Source: Marinoscillum pacificum
GTDB taxonomy: Bacteria; Bacteroidota; Bacteroidia; Cytophagales; Cyclobacteriaceae
Direction of reading: 5' to 3'
Length of the DNA: 64,000 nt
Assembly: GCF_024714495.1 (NCBI RefSeq)
Contig: NZ_JAMZMJ010000007.1
Span: 1-64,000, forward strand
Part shown: positions 31,400 through 40,068 of the stretch, in pieces
How the letters are laid out: each line of letters starts with the position of its first letter
How positions within the stretch are numbered: position 1 is the first letter of the stretch
Translations under genes and position numbers: made by a program
Notes under the pieces: generated by a model
Seen by the model: the letters and a program-made list of their open reading frames with translations, nothing else
Databases searched by the model: none
Told to the model about the DNA's origin: nothing

Positions 31400-33628
31400 T
31401 TGAGAAGATTAGTCTTTTTGTGTTTGCTTTTGAATGGTGCGCTTGGCTTAGCTGGTCAGGTTTCAGGCTGCGTATTTCATGACGGTGAAGCAGTGCCTGG
31501 TGCCACAGTGCAAGTGAAGAACTCGGAGTTTGGAACGGTCTCGGATTCTAATGGATACTTTGTCTTTGTTTCAGCTTTGCCAGAAGACGCAGTATTGGTG
31601 GTGAGATCAGTCGGTTTCAAACAGCAGGAGAAGCGTGTAGGCAATAAAGCCTCTATACGCTTTGATTTAGAAGTGAGTGATTTGGGGCTTGATGCTGTGG
31701 TGGTAACTGGTACGATGAAGCCAACCATGATCACAGCTTCTCCGGTGAAAGTAGAAGTGATCACCTCGAAACATCTCAACACCTATATTCCAGCAGCGGC
31801 TTCATCCATTATGGAAGGAGTAAAGCTGATCAATGGTGTACAGGAAGTAGTCGCTTGTGGTGTGTGTTTTACCAATAGTATCCGCATCAACGGATTACCA
31901 GGGCCTTACACAGCAGTTTTGATTGATGGAAGTCCAATGTTTGGAAATTTGGCGTCTGTTTATGGCTTGAACGGCATTCCAAACATGGTAATAGATCGGT
32001 TTGAAGTCATAAAAGGACCTAACTCTACACTCTATGGTTCTGAAGCCATGGCTGGCGTCATTAACGTGATCACTAAAGACCCGGCAGATCAGCCCAAGTT
32101 CTCCATCGATTTGATGGGAACCTCTCATCTGGAATCATTCGGAAATATTGGAGTATCCACTACCACGAAACGTTTCAAAGGATTTACGGGGTTGAATTAT
32201 GCAATTATTGGGGATTATGATGATGAAAACGAAGATGGATTTAGTGATTTGGTTAACCTGGATCGCTACTCGTTATTTTCTAAATGGAGTATGATCCGTC
32301 CCAATGATAAAAAGTTTACTCTGGCTGGTAAGCTTTATTATGAAGATCGAAGAAATGGAGTAGAAGAGTTTTTGGAAGATCGAGCCTATCGCTCCATTCG
32401 TGGCAATGACTCGATTTATGGAGAGAGTATCTACACTTATCGAGCGGAACTATTTGGAACTTATGAATTTCAGACAGCTGAAAATCTCAAACTCGATTAT
32501 TCCATCAGTCAGCACATTCAGGATAGCTATTATGGGGCCGACCACTACGAAGCTGAGCAGACCATAGCTTATACCAATTTTGTTTGGACCAAAGCACTGA
32601 AAAATCATACGGTGATTACTGGGCTGACGAATAGATTCCAATTGTATGATGACAATACCGTTGCTACGGTTAATAATCCAGACAATCAGTGGATTCCTGG
32701 TTTGTTTGTGCAGGATGAATTTGAAATAGGGAAGTCTTTTAGCTTGCTTTCAGGGCTGAGAGTTGACCATTATTCTTCGCATGGGTTGATTCCTTCGCCA
32801 AGACTATCTACCAAATGGAAAGTAGGAGATTGGACTACTTTGAGAAGCAATTTTGGAACAGGGTTTCGAGTTGTTAATCTCTTTACGGAAGATCATGCAT
32901 TCGTCACTGGGCAACGGGAAGTCCAGATTGTGGAAGAGCTAAAGCCAGAGCGATCTGCGAATGCTTCTTTGAACCTGAATCATATTTTCACCCTTGGTGA
33001 GAGCCAGGGAATGTTTGATTTAGACGCTTTTTATTCGTATTTCTACAATAAGATTATTCCTAATTACGATACGCCAGGGCAAATCATTTATGCGAATTCA
33101 CCTGGTTATGCCATTTCCAGAGGAATTGGATTTAATTGGAATCAAGAGTTAATGATGCCTCTTTCTTATTCTCTCGGATTCAATTACCAGAAGGTAACGG
33201 AAACGAGAGATGAAGTAACCAGAGATGTGGAGTTTTCGCCGTTGTGGAGTAGTGTGTTTACAGCTAACTATTCCTGGAAGGCCCAAAAAATAACCTTTGG
33301 CTACACACTGAGAGTTACAGGTCCGATGGCTCTACCTGAAGTATATGATTTAAATGCTGTTGGCGATCCTGTGAGCAATCCACGAGCAACGAGATCAGAG
33401 CCTTTCGCTTTTCAGAATATTCAAATCAATAAGCAGTTTTCTGACCAGTTTTCACTTTACGGAGGGATCCAAAACCTATTCAACTATATTCAGAAACAAT
33501 CACCATTGGTTGGTTACAATGATCCGAACAGTCCAATAGGTTTTAGTCCGTATTTTGATACCTCTTATGCTTACTCACCCATCCATGGGCGCGAGTTTTA
33601 TTTAGGCATTAAATGGCAGATAGATTGA
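31400..33628 (+). CDS. TonB-dependent receptor (TTG start)
   Basis: With TTG at 31400 the product is 742 aa and begins with a normal signal peptide (RRLVFLCLLLNGALGLAGQ after the initiator). No ATG occurs in frame before about residue 105, well past the signal. A CarboxypepD_reg-like domain (about 20-100) precedes the plug (about 110-235; VEVITSKHLNTYIPAAASSI, GLPGPYTAVLIDGSPMFG, VIKGPNSTLYGSEAMAGVIN). The beta-barrel ends REFYLGIKWQID. A short CGVC motif lies in the plug (EVVACGVCFTN), which might bind a metal. The substrate is unknown; siderophore, copper or cobalamin are options. It stands alone, converging on cysS. Confidence 0.87.
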   Translation: MRRLVFLCLLLNGALGLAGQVSGCVFHDGEAVPGATVQVKNSEFGTVSDSNGYFVFVSALPEDAVLVVRSVGFKQQEKRVGNKASIRFDLEVSDLGLDAVVVTGTMKPTMITASPVKVEVITSKHLNTYIPAAASSIMEGVKLINGVQEVVACGVCFTNSIRINGLPGPYTAVLIDGSPMFGNLASVYGLNGIPNMVIDRFEVIKGPNSTLYGSEAMAGVINVITKDPADQPKFSIDLMGTSHLESFGNIGVSTTTKRFKGFTGLNYAIIGDYDDENEDGFSDLVNLDRYSLFSKWSMIRPNDKKFTLAGKLYYEDRRNGVEEFLEDRAYRSIRGNDSIYGESIYTYRAELFGTYEFQTAENLKLDYSISQHIQDSYYGADHYEAEQTIAYTNFVWTKALKNHTVITGLTNRFQLYDDNTVATVNNPDNQWIPGLFVQDEFEIGKSFSLLSGLRVDHYSSHGLIPSPRLSTKWKVGDWTTLRSNFGTGFRVVNLFTEDHAFVTGQREVQIVEELKPERSANASLNLNHIFTLGESQGMFDLDAFYSYFYNKIIPNYDTPGQIIYANSPGYAISRGIGFNWNQELMMPLSYSLGFNYQKVTETRDEVTRDVEFSPLWSSVFTANYSWKAQKITFGYTLRVTGPMALPEVYDLNAVGDPVSNPRATRSEPFAFQNIQINKQFSDQFSLYGGIQNLFNYIQKQSPLVGYNDPNSPIGFSPYFDTSYAYSPIHGREFYLGIKWQID

Positions 33629-33632
33629 GCTA

Positions 33633-35117
33633 TTATTCCTCAAAAGCCCAATCAATGCCTGTTTTCATGTCTTTTACGATCACTCCCTCAGCTTTTAGCT
33701 TAGCTCTCAGCTCATCCACTTTGTCGTAGTTCTTCGCTTCTTTAGCTACTTTGTATTCTTCAAGGATGACTTCTAGAAGGTTTTGTGAAGACAAGTTTGT
33801 CTCTAATTTTAGCCCTAGAATTTCCTCACAGAAAGCAATGAAGGTGCTCTTCATGCGCTCGAAAGTCTCTTTGCCAATCTCCTCAAATTTCAATTGACCA
33901 GTTTGGATAGAGTTTACTTTCTTCACCAGGTTAAACAAATGACCAATCGTCAAAGCAGTATTGAAGTCATCATTCATCGCATGGTAGCAGTTGTCACAGA
34001 TTTTGTTGATCTGCTCTGCTTGTTTTGTGTTAATTTCTTCTGCTAAACCTTCAGGATATTCATAGTTTTTGATCAGTCTTAAGCCGTTCGCCAACTTCAT
34101 ATAACCTTTCTGTGCTGCATCCAGTGCTTCATTGGAGAAATCCAATGTGCTTGCGTAGTGAGACTGAAGCATGAAGAAACGGATAGTCATTGGGCTGTAG
34201 CCATGCTCTAACAATTCATGATCGCCAGAAATCAACTCATGTGGTAAGAATGAATTGCCAAGTGACTTACTCATCTTGGTTCCGTTTACCGTAAGCATGT
34301 TGGTATGCATCCAGTATTTGGCTCCTTCTTTACCAGTAGAACCTGCATTTTGTGCAATTTCACATTCATGGTGAGGGAATTTTAGATCCATTCCACCTCC
34401 GTGAATATCAAATTCTTCACCGAGATACTTGGTGCTCATCACCGAACACTCCAAATGCCACCCCGGGAATCCATCGCTCCATTTGGTATTCCAACGCATG
34501 ATATGCTCTGGTGCGGCTTTTTTCCAAAGCGCAAAATCCAATGGGCTTCTCTTGTCCGATCCACCATCCAATTCTCGAGTTTGATTCAGTAAGTCTTCGG
34601 TTTTTCTACCACTCAACTTACCATAATCATACTTTTCATTGAATTTGCTAATATCAAAGTATACAGATCCATTAGATTCATAAGCGAACCCATTATCTAC
34701 AAGCTCCTGAATCATGTCCAGTTGCTCCATCAAGTGACCAGTCGCCGTAGGCTCGATATCTGGTGGCAGGATGTTGAATGTTTCCATTACTCTATGGAAG
34801 TCATTCGTGTATTTCTGCACGATTTCCATAGGTTCCAGGTTTTCTAACTTGGCCTTTCTTGAAATCTTATCCTCACCAGTATCATCCAATAGGTGTCCTA
34901 CATCTGTGATATTGCGCACATATCGCACTTTATATCCTAAAAATTGTAGGTATCTGTAGATCACGTCAAATGACATGAATGTTCTTACATTCCCCAGGTG
35001 AACATCACTATAAACCGTAGGCCCACATACGTACATTCCCACGTGAGGAGCGTTTAACGGTTCGAATACTTCTTTTTCTCTGGACAATGAGTTTACAACT
35101 CGGAGTTTTCCGATCAT
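33633..35117 (-). CDS. cysS: Cysteinyl-tRNA synthetase
   Basis: The product is 494 aa, the family length. It charges tRNA-Cys. The HIGH motif is HLGN in CGPTVYSDVHLGNVRTF and the KMSKS motif is in GTKMSKSLGN. The zinc ligands are visible as Cys of YVCGPT, Cys of WHLECSVMS and His/Glu of HHECEIAQ. The anticodon-binding helical domain (about 350-494) is complete. The gene is divergent from rimP, whose promoter lies in the 160-bp gap. Confidence 0.97.
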   Translation of the reverse strand: MIGKLRVVNSLSREKEVFEPLNAPHVGMYVCGPTVYSDVHLGNVRTFMSFDVIYRYLQFLGYKVRYVRNITDVGHLLDDTGEDKISRKAKLENLEPMEIVQKYTNDFHRVMETFNILPPDIEPTATGHLMEQLDMIQELVDNGFAYESNGSVYFDISKFNEKYDYGKLSGRKTEDLLNQTRELDGGSDKRSPLDFALWKKAAPEHIMRWNTKWSDGFPGWHLECSVMSTKYLGEEFDIHGGGMDLKFPHHECEIAQNAGSTGKEGAKYWMHTNMLTVNGTKMSKSLGNSFLPHELISGDHELLEHGYSPMTIRFFMLQSHYASTLDFSNEALDAAQKGYMKLANGLRLIKNYEYPEGLAEEINTKQAEQINKICDNCYHAMNDDFNTALTIGHLFNLVKKVNSIQTGQLKFEEIGKETFERMKSTFIAFCEEILGLKLETNLSSQNLLEVILEEYKVAKEAKNYDKVDELRAKLKAEGVIVKDMKTGIDWAFEE

Positions 35118-35183
35118 CGGGTTATTTTTTATAAATACTTAGTTATGACGAAGTTGAGCTAAAATAGTTTGTTTAAACCTCAA

Positions 35184-35214
35184 TTTGAATTGACTATTTT
35201 TTCTACTAGCTTTG
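35184..35214 (+). promoter_or_regulatory. rimP-nusA-infB promoter (TTTG-N19-TAGCTTTG)
   Basis: TTTG at 35184-35187 and TAGCTTTG at 35207-35214 match the consensus with the ideal 19-bp spacer. Transcription should start near 35220, giving a 55-nt leader that contains the hairpin at 35240-35259. Confidence 0.88.
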
Positions 35215-35239
35215 CATTGCAAATATAGAATTAAGGTTC

Positions 35240-35264
35240 GAGGGGACGCAAGTCCCCTCTTTTT
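35240..35264 (+). promoter_or_regulatory. Terminator-shaped leader hairpin before rimP
   Basis: GAGGGGAC and GTCCCCTC form a perfect 8-bp stem closed by a GCAA (GNRA) tetraloop, followed by five T. It ends 12 bp before the rimP ATG, inside the transcript. In shape it is a terminator, yet it is placed before the operon, which suggests attenuation, perhaps by a product of the operon (NusA, RimP). Regulation is inferred. Confidence 0.65.
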
Positions 35265-35276
35265 ATTCATAATAAA

Positions 35277-35747
35277 ATGGTTGTTGGAAAGAAGATTGAG
35301 GAAGAAGTTCAGCACATGGTGGAGGGAATCATCGCAGGTGATCCTTCATTGTTTTTGGTGAACGTGATCCTTAAAGGGAATTCTGGGAACCAAAAATTGA
35401 TTGTATTGCTGGATGGGGATGAGGGCATCACCATTGATCAGTGCAGTCAGGTGAGTAGAGAGCTTTCAGGCTTATTGGAAGAAACCGACTTGATTGACGG
35501 TAAATATTTTCTGGAAGTGTCTTCAGCGGGATTAGATTTTCCTTTGCAGTCTATTAGGCAATATCACAAGAATGTGGGAAGGTCATTAAAAATAGACTTA
35601 GTAGATGGAAGTCAAGTAAGTGGTGAGTTAAAAACCGTGGAGGATGACAAAATCGTGTTGGAAGAGAAAGTGAAGAAAGAGGTCATCACACACGAGATTA
35701 ATTTAAGTGATATTAAAAAATCGATGGTATTAGTTTCATTCAAATAA
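35277..35747 (+). CDS. rimP: Ribosome maturation factor RimP
   Basis: The product is 156 aa. The N-terminal domain shows LIVLLDGDEGITIDQCSQVS (the family D-G-x-x-I-x-x-C pattern) and DGKYFLEVSSAGLDFPL; the C-terminal SH3-like domain follows. RimP assists maturation of the 30S subunit. It is the first gene of the operon with nusA (3-bp gap) and infB, an arrangement kept across bacteria. A hairpin leader lies directly upstream. Confidence 0.94.
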   Translation: MVVGKKIEEEVQHMVEGIIAGDPSLFLVNVILKGNSGNQKLIVLLDGDEGITIDQCSQVSRELSGLLEETDLIDGKYFLEVSSAGLDFPLQSIRQYHKNVGRSLKIDLVDGSQVSGELKTVEDDKIVLEEKVKKEVITHEINLSDIKKSMVLVSFK

Positions 35748-35750
35748 ACG

Positions 35751-36992
35751 ATGGATACTGGAATTTTAATTGATTCGTTTGCGGATTTTGCCAGAGGCAA
35801 AAACATTGATCGTCCTACTATGATCAGGATTCTGGAAGATGTTTTCAGAACAATGATTCGCAAAAAGTATAAGACTGATGATAACTTTGATATTATCATC
35901 AACACAGATAAAGGTGACTTAGAGATCTGGAGATTTAGAGAAATCGTGGATGATAACTCTGAAGATATCTGGGATCATGATAAAATTAGTTTGACGGATG
36001 CTCGTAAGATTGAGCCCGATTTCGAAATTGGTGAGGAAGTTTCTGAGGAAATTAAATTAGAAGATTTCGGTAGAAGAGCGGTAATGACTGCTCGTCAGAC
36101 ATTGATCCAAAAGATTAAAGATCTTGAGAAAGATATCTTGTTCCAGAAGTATAAGGATCTGGTAGGTGAAATCATTGCTGGTGAAGTTTATCAAACTCTT
36201 AGCAGAGAGATTTTGTTGATAGATGCAGAGGGTAATGAACTAAACCTTCCAAAAGCGGAGCAAATTTCAAAAGATAGATACAGAAAAGGAGATAACGTAA
36301 GAGCTATCGTGACGCGAGTTGAGATGGTGAACGGTAACCCTAAAATCATACTTTCCAGAACTTCTCCTACTTTCCTTGAGCGTTTGTTCGAGAGTGAAGT
36401 ACCAGAGGTTTATGATGGATTAATCACTATCAAAAATGTAGTTAGAGAGCCGGGAGAGCGTGCAAAAGTGGCTGTTGAGTCATTTGACGACAGAATTGAT
36501 CCGGTTGGAGCATGTGTTGGTATGAAAGGATCTCGTATCCACTCTATCGTACGTGAGCTACAAAACGAAAACATTGACGTAATCAACTTTACCGACAATC
36601 TTGAGCTATACATTGCAAGAGCTTTGAGCCCTGCAAAAATCACTAGCATGAAGATTAGCGAGGAAAAAGACCGTGTTTCAGTGTATCTGAAGCCAGATCA
36701 AGTATCTTTGGCGATCGGTAAGGGAGGTCAGAACATTAAACTAGCATCGAGACTTGTAGGACTTGAGATAGATGTCTTCAGAGAATTGGATGAAGCCGAG
36801 GATGAAGATGTGGATCTGGATGAGTTCTCAGATGAAATCGATAGCTGGATTATCGACGAATTGAAAAAAATTGGTTTGGATACAGCAAAGAGCGTACTTC
36901 AGTTGTCAATTGAAGAGCTTGTAAGAAGAACCGACCTGGAAGAAGAGACAGTAAAAGAAGTACTGAACATCTTCAAACAAGAATTTGAATAA
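35751..36992 (+). CDS. nusA: Transcription termination/antitermination protein NusA
   Basis: The product is 413 aa, the short form without the gammaproteobacterial acidic repeats. The N-terminal RNA-polymerase-binding domain covers 1-125, S1 about 135-200 (IAGEVYQTLSREILLIDAEG), KH1 about 230-280 (VGACVGMKGSRIHSIVRELQ) and KH2 about 300-350 (VSLAIGKGGQNIKLASRLVG). A helix-hairpin-helix tail (IDELKKIGLDTAKSVLQLSI) ends the protein. It modulates pausing and termination. Second gene of the rimP operon. Confidence 0.96.
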   Translation: MDTGILIDSFADFARGKNIDRPTMIRILEDVFRTMIRKKYKTDDNFDIIINTDKGDLEIWRFREIVDDNSEDIWDHDKISLTDARKIEPDFEIGEEVSEEIKLEDFGRRAVMTARQTLIQKIKDLEKDILFQKYKDLVGEIIAGEVYQTLSREILLIDAEGNELNLPKAEQISKDRYRKGDNVRAIVTRVEMVNGNPKIILSRTSPTFLERLFESEVPEVYDGLITIKNVVREPGERAKVAVESFDDRIDPVGACVGMKGSRIHSIVRELQNENIDVINFTDNLELYIARALSPAKITSMKISEEKDRVSVYLKPDQVSLAIGKGGQNIKLASRLVGLEIDVFRELDEAEDEDVDLDEFSDEIDSWIIDELKKIGLDTAKSVLQLSIEELVRRTDLEEETVKEVLNIFKQEFE

Positions 36993-37023
36993 TAGGCTAA
37001 TAAGGAATTAGTAACAGTAATAT

Positions 37024-39957
37024 ATGGCAGAAGAAAAAACTTATCGACTAAGTCAAGTTGCAAGAAAACTGAATGTGGGTCGTGGGACTATACTCGATTA
37101 CCTTTCTGGTAAAGGATTCGAGGTAGATAGTAGTCCTAATTCGAAGATCACACAAGAGCAGTATTCCTTGCTTTCCAGAGAATTTGCATCTTCTGCCATG
37201 GAAAAAGAAGAGGCGTCTGGCTTGACTATAGGCACTAAGCACTCTGATAATATGGTGATAAAGGCTACTGAAGAGCAGCCTAAGTCAACATCTGATGATG
37301 AGGAAGAAATCCTGATTAAGGATAATAGTGCCAAAGAAGCTCCTAAGAAGGAGGAAGAGGATGCCGATAAGATTCTCGGAAGAACCAAACTAGAAGGTCC
37401 TAAAGTTGTCGGCAAAATTGATTTGGATGGCAACAAGAAAAAAGAGGAGCCAAAACCTGAACCTCCTAAGGCTGAAGAGCCTAAAATAGAGGAGAAGAAG
37501 GAGGAGCCAAAACCTGAACCAAAGGTTGAAGCGCCAAAACCTGAGCCAGTTCCTGAGCCTAAGGTAGAAGAGAAAAAAGAAGAGCCTAAGCCTGAGGTGA
37601 AAGCCGAGGAGAAGAAGGAAGAGCCGAAAGCGGAAGAGCCTAAAAAGCCTGAAGTGAAGGAAGAACCTAAGAAAGAAGCTCCGGCTGCACCTAAAGTGGA
37701 AGTGAAAAAAGAAGAGCCTAAGAAAGAGGAACCTAAGAAGGAGGAGCCTAAGAAAGAAGAGAAAATCGAAGCGAAAGCTGATTCTCTTAAAGGTCTAACA
37801 GTACTAGGTAAAATCGAGCTTCCTGAGAAGAAGAAACCGAAACCGGTTGCTAGCTCAGACGAGAATAAAGACCGCAAGAAAAAACGTCCTCGTAAGAGAA
37901 TAAACAGTCCATCAGATAATAACAATAATAACAATCGTGGACCGGGACAAAATCGCGGAGGAGATAGAAATAATAACAATCGTGGTGGTAACCGAGGTGG
38001 AAATCACCGAGGCGGTAACCAACGAGATAATAGAAAGACTGAAGAACTTACTGATAAGGAAATCCAGGATAAGATCAAGGCAACTTTGGCCAAGCTTTCC
38101 GGAGGAAAAACTAATCAGGGACAAGGTCGTTCGAAATACAGAAAAGATAAGAGAAATGCGAAAGCAGAGGCTGAGGAAGAAAGGCTAATGCAAGAGCAGG
38201 AAGAAGCTAAAAAATTAAAAGTAACTGAGTATATCTCAGCTAGTGATTTGGCTTCTTTGATGGGCGTTTCTGTTAATGATGTAATTTCTACTTGTATGTC
38301 TTTGGGTATGTTCGTTTCGATCAACCAGAGACTTGATGCTGAATCCATTACTGTAATCGCAGATGAATTCGGTTATGAAGTAGAATTCTCAACGGAAGAT
38401 GAAGATGTAGAAGTACAGGAGGTAGAAGATACTGCAGATGATCTAAAAGACAGAGCACCTATCGTTACCATCATGGGACACGTTGATCATGGTAAGACAT
38501 CACTTCTTGACTACATCCGTGATTCTAAAGTAACAGAAGGTGAAGCCGGAGGTATCACACAGCACATTGGTGCTTATGATGTGACAACAGAGGGAGGTAA
38601 GCGAATTGCTTTCCTTGATACACCAGGTCACGAAGCCTTTACAGCGATGCGAGCTCGTGGTGCGAAAATCACCGACGTTGCAATCATCGTGGTAGCTGCC
38701 GATGACGCGGTAATGCCACAAACAAAAGAGGCAATCAATCACGCTCAAGTAGCTGGTGTGCCGATTATCATTGCGATAAACAAAGTAGATAAGCCAAACG
38801 CTAATCCTGATAAGATCAAAGAAGAATTGTCTCAGATGAACATTCTTGTTGAGGATTGGGGTGGTAAATATCAGTGTCAGCACGTTTCTGCTAAGACAGG
38901 AGAAGGTATTGACGACTTACTTGAAAAAGTATTGCTAGAAGCAGAGCTTCTAGAATTGACTGCAAACCCTGATAAGGCAGCGGTTGGTTCAGTAATTGAA
39001 GCTACTCTAGATAAAGGTAGAGGTTACGTAACTACATTAATGGTACAAGCTGGTACTATGAAAGTAGGAGATGTGGTTCTTGCTGGATCTAACTATGGTA
39101 AAGTAAAAGCCATGTTTGATCACAGAGGTAAGAAAATGACCGTAGCTGGTCCTTCCACTCCAGTATTGATGCTTGGTTTGGATGGTGCGCCACAAGCGGG
39201 AGATCGTTTCAATGTAATGGAATCTGACCGTGAGGCTAGAGAAATTGCAACGAAACGTGAGCAAATACACAGAGAGCAGTCCATCAGAACTAAGAAGCAT
39301 ATTACGCTTGATGAAATTGGTAGACGTTTGGCTATCGGAAGCTTTAAAGAACTTAACGTTATCGTTAAAGGTGACGTGGACGGTTCTATTGAGGCACTTT
39401 CTGATTCCCTATTGAAACTATCTACTGAAGAAGTTCAGGTGAATATTATTCACAAAGCAGTTGGTCAGATCTCTGAGTCAGACGTATTGTTGGCGTCAGC
39501 TTCTGATGCAATCATCATCGGATTCCAGGTACGTCCATCTTCTCAAGCTAGAAGAATTGCAGAAAATGAGGAAATCGAAATTAGATTGTACTCAATTATC
39601 TACGATGCTATCAACGATGTGAAAGATGCGATGGAAGGTATGTTGGAGCCAACTACTGAAGAAGTTATCACTGGTAACATTGAAGTTAGAGAGGTATTCA
39701 AGATTTCTAAGATCGGTACAGTTGCTGGATGTTATGTGACTGAAGGTACTGTAAGCCGTAAGAACAAAGTTCGATTGATTAGAGACGGTATCGTGGCTTA
39801 CGAAGGTGAAATCAACCAATTGAAACGATTTAAGGATGATGTAAACGAAGTGAAGTCAGGCTACGAGTGTGGTGTGAGTATCAAAAACTTCAACGACATC
39901 AAGGTTGGTGACATCATTGAAGGATTCACAGAGAAAGAAGTTAAGCGTACACTTTAA
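37024..39957 (+). CDS. infB: Translation initiation factor IF-2
   Basis: The product is 977 aa. An N-terminal IF2_N motif ([20 protein letters not shown]) is followed by a disordered linker (about 70-380): first Lys/Glu/Pro-rich with many KKEEPK units, then Arg/Gly/Asn-rich near 290-345 ([16 protein letters not shown]). The GTPase domain has G1 [10 protein letters not shown]2 [11 protein letters not shown]3 DTPGHEAF, G4 INKVDK and G5 SAKTGEG. Domains II-IV bind initiator tRNA. The long repeat-rich linker is species-typical, not a defect. A terminator follows at 39985-40013, ending the operon. Confidence 0.97.
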   Translation: MAEEKTYRLSQVARKLNVGRGTILDYLSGKGFEVDSSPNSKITQEQYSLLSREFASSAMEKEEASGLTIGTKHSDNMVIKATEEQPKSTSDDEEEILIKDNSAKEAPKKEEEDADKILGRTKLEGPKVVGKIDLDGNKKKEEPKPEPPKAEEPKIEEKKEEPKPEPKVEAPKPEPVPEPKVEEKKEEPKPEVKAEEKKEEPKAEEPKKPEVKEEPKKEAPAAPKVEVKKEEPKKEEPKKEEPKKEEKIEAKADSLKGLTVLGKIELPEKKKPKPVASSDENKDRKKKRPRKRINSPSDNNNNNNRGPGQNRGGDRNNNNRGGNRGGNHRGGNQRDNRKTEELTDKEIQDKIKATLAKLSGGKTNQGQGRSKYRKDKRNAKAEAEEERLMQEQEEAKKLKVTEYISASDLASLMGVSVNDVISTCMSLGMFVSINQRLDAESITVIADEFGYEVEFSTEDEDVEVQEVEDTADDLKDRAPIVTIMGHVDHGKTSLLDYIRDSKVTEGEAGGITQHIGAYDVTTEGGKRIAFLDTPGHEAFTAMRARGAKITDVAIIVVAADDAVMPQTKEAINHAQVAGVPIIIAINKVDKPNANPDKIKEELSQMNILVEDWGGKYQCQHVSAKTGEGIDDLLEKVLLEAELLELTANPDKAAVGSVIEATLDKGRGYVTTLMVQAGTMKVGDVVLAGSNYGKVKAMFDHRGKKMTVAGPSTPVLMLGLDGAPQAGDRFNVMESDREAREIATKREQIHREQSIRTKKHITLDEIGRRLAIGSFKELNVIVKGDVDGSIEALSDSLLKLSTEEVQVNIIHKAVGQISESDVLLASASDAIIIGFQVRPSSQARRIAENEEIEIRLYSIIYDAINDVKDAMEGMLEPTTEEVITGNIEVREVFKISKIGTVAGCYVTEGTVSRKNKVRLIRDGIVAYEGEINQLKRFKDDVNEVKSGYECGVSIKNFNDIKVGDIIEGFTEKEVKRTL

Positions 39958-39984
39958 TACGTTTAAGAAATATATTCAAACAAG

Positions 39985-40013
39985 AAAAGCAGATCCGATG
40001 GTCTGCTTTTTTT
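39985..40013 (+). terminator. Intrinsic terminator after infB
   Basis: AAAAGCAGA pairs with TCTGCTTTT, followed by further T. It lies 28 bp past the infB stop. Confidence 0.85.
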
Positions 40014-40020
40014 GTGTCAT

Positions 40021-40028
40021 TACTTTTG
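40021..40028 (+). promoter_or_regulatory. Putative -7 element for the sus regulator gene
   Basis: TACTTTTG matches TAnnTTTG directly after the infB terminator, 41 bp before the chosen GTG start. No TTTG lies 19 bp upstream. Confidence 0.45.
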
Positions 40029-40068
40029 TATTGATAATTTCGAAGATCTATTGCTTACCCCCAATACA

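Noticed and set aside
37098-37979. Long Ser/Gly/Leu-rich minus-strand frame (293 codons) inside infB
   Set aside because: It is the antisense of the Lys/Glu/Pro-rich IF-2 linker; the simple GAG/AAG/CCT codons keep stops away. No start context or family.
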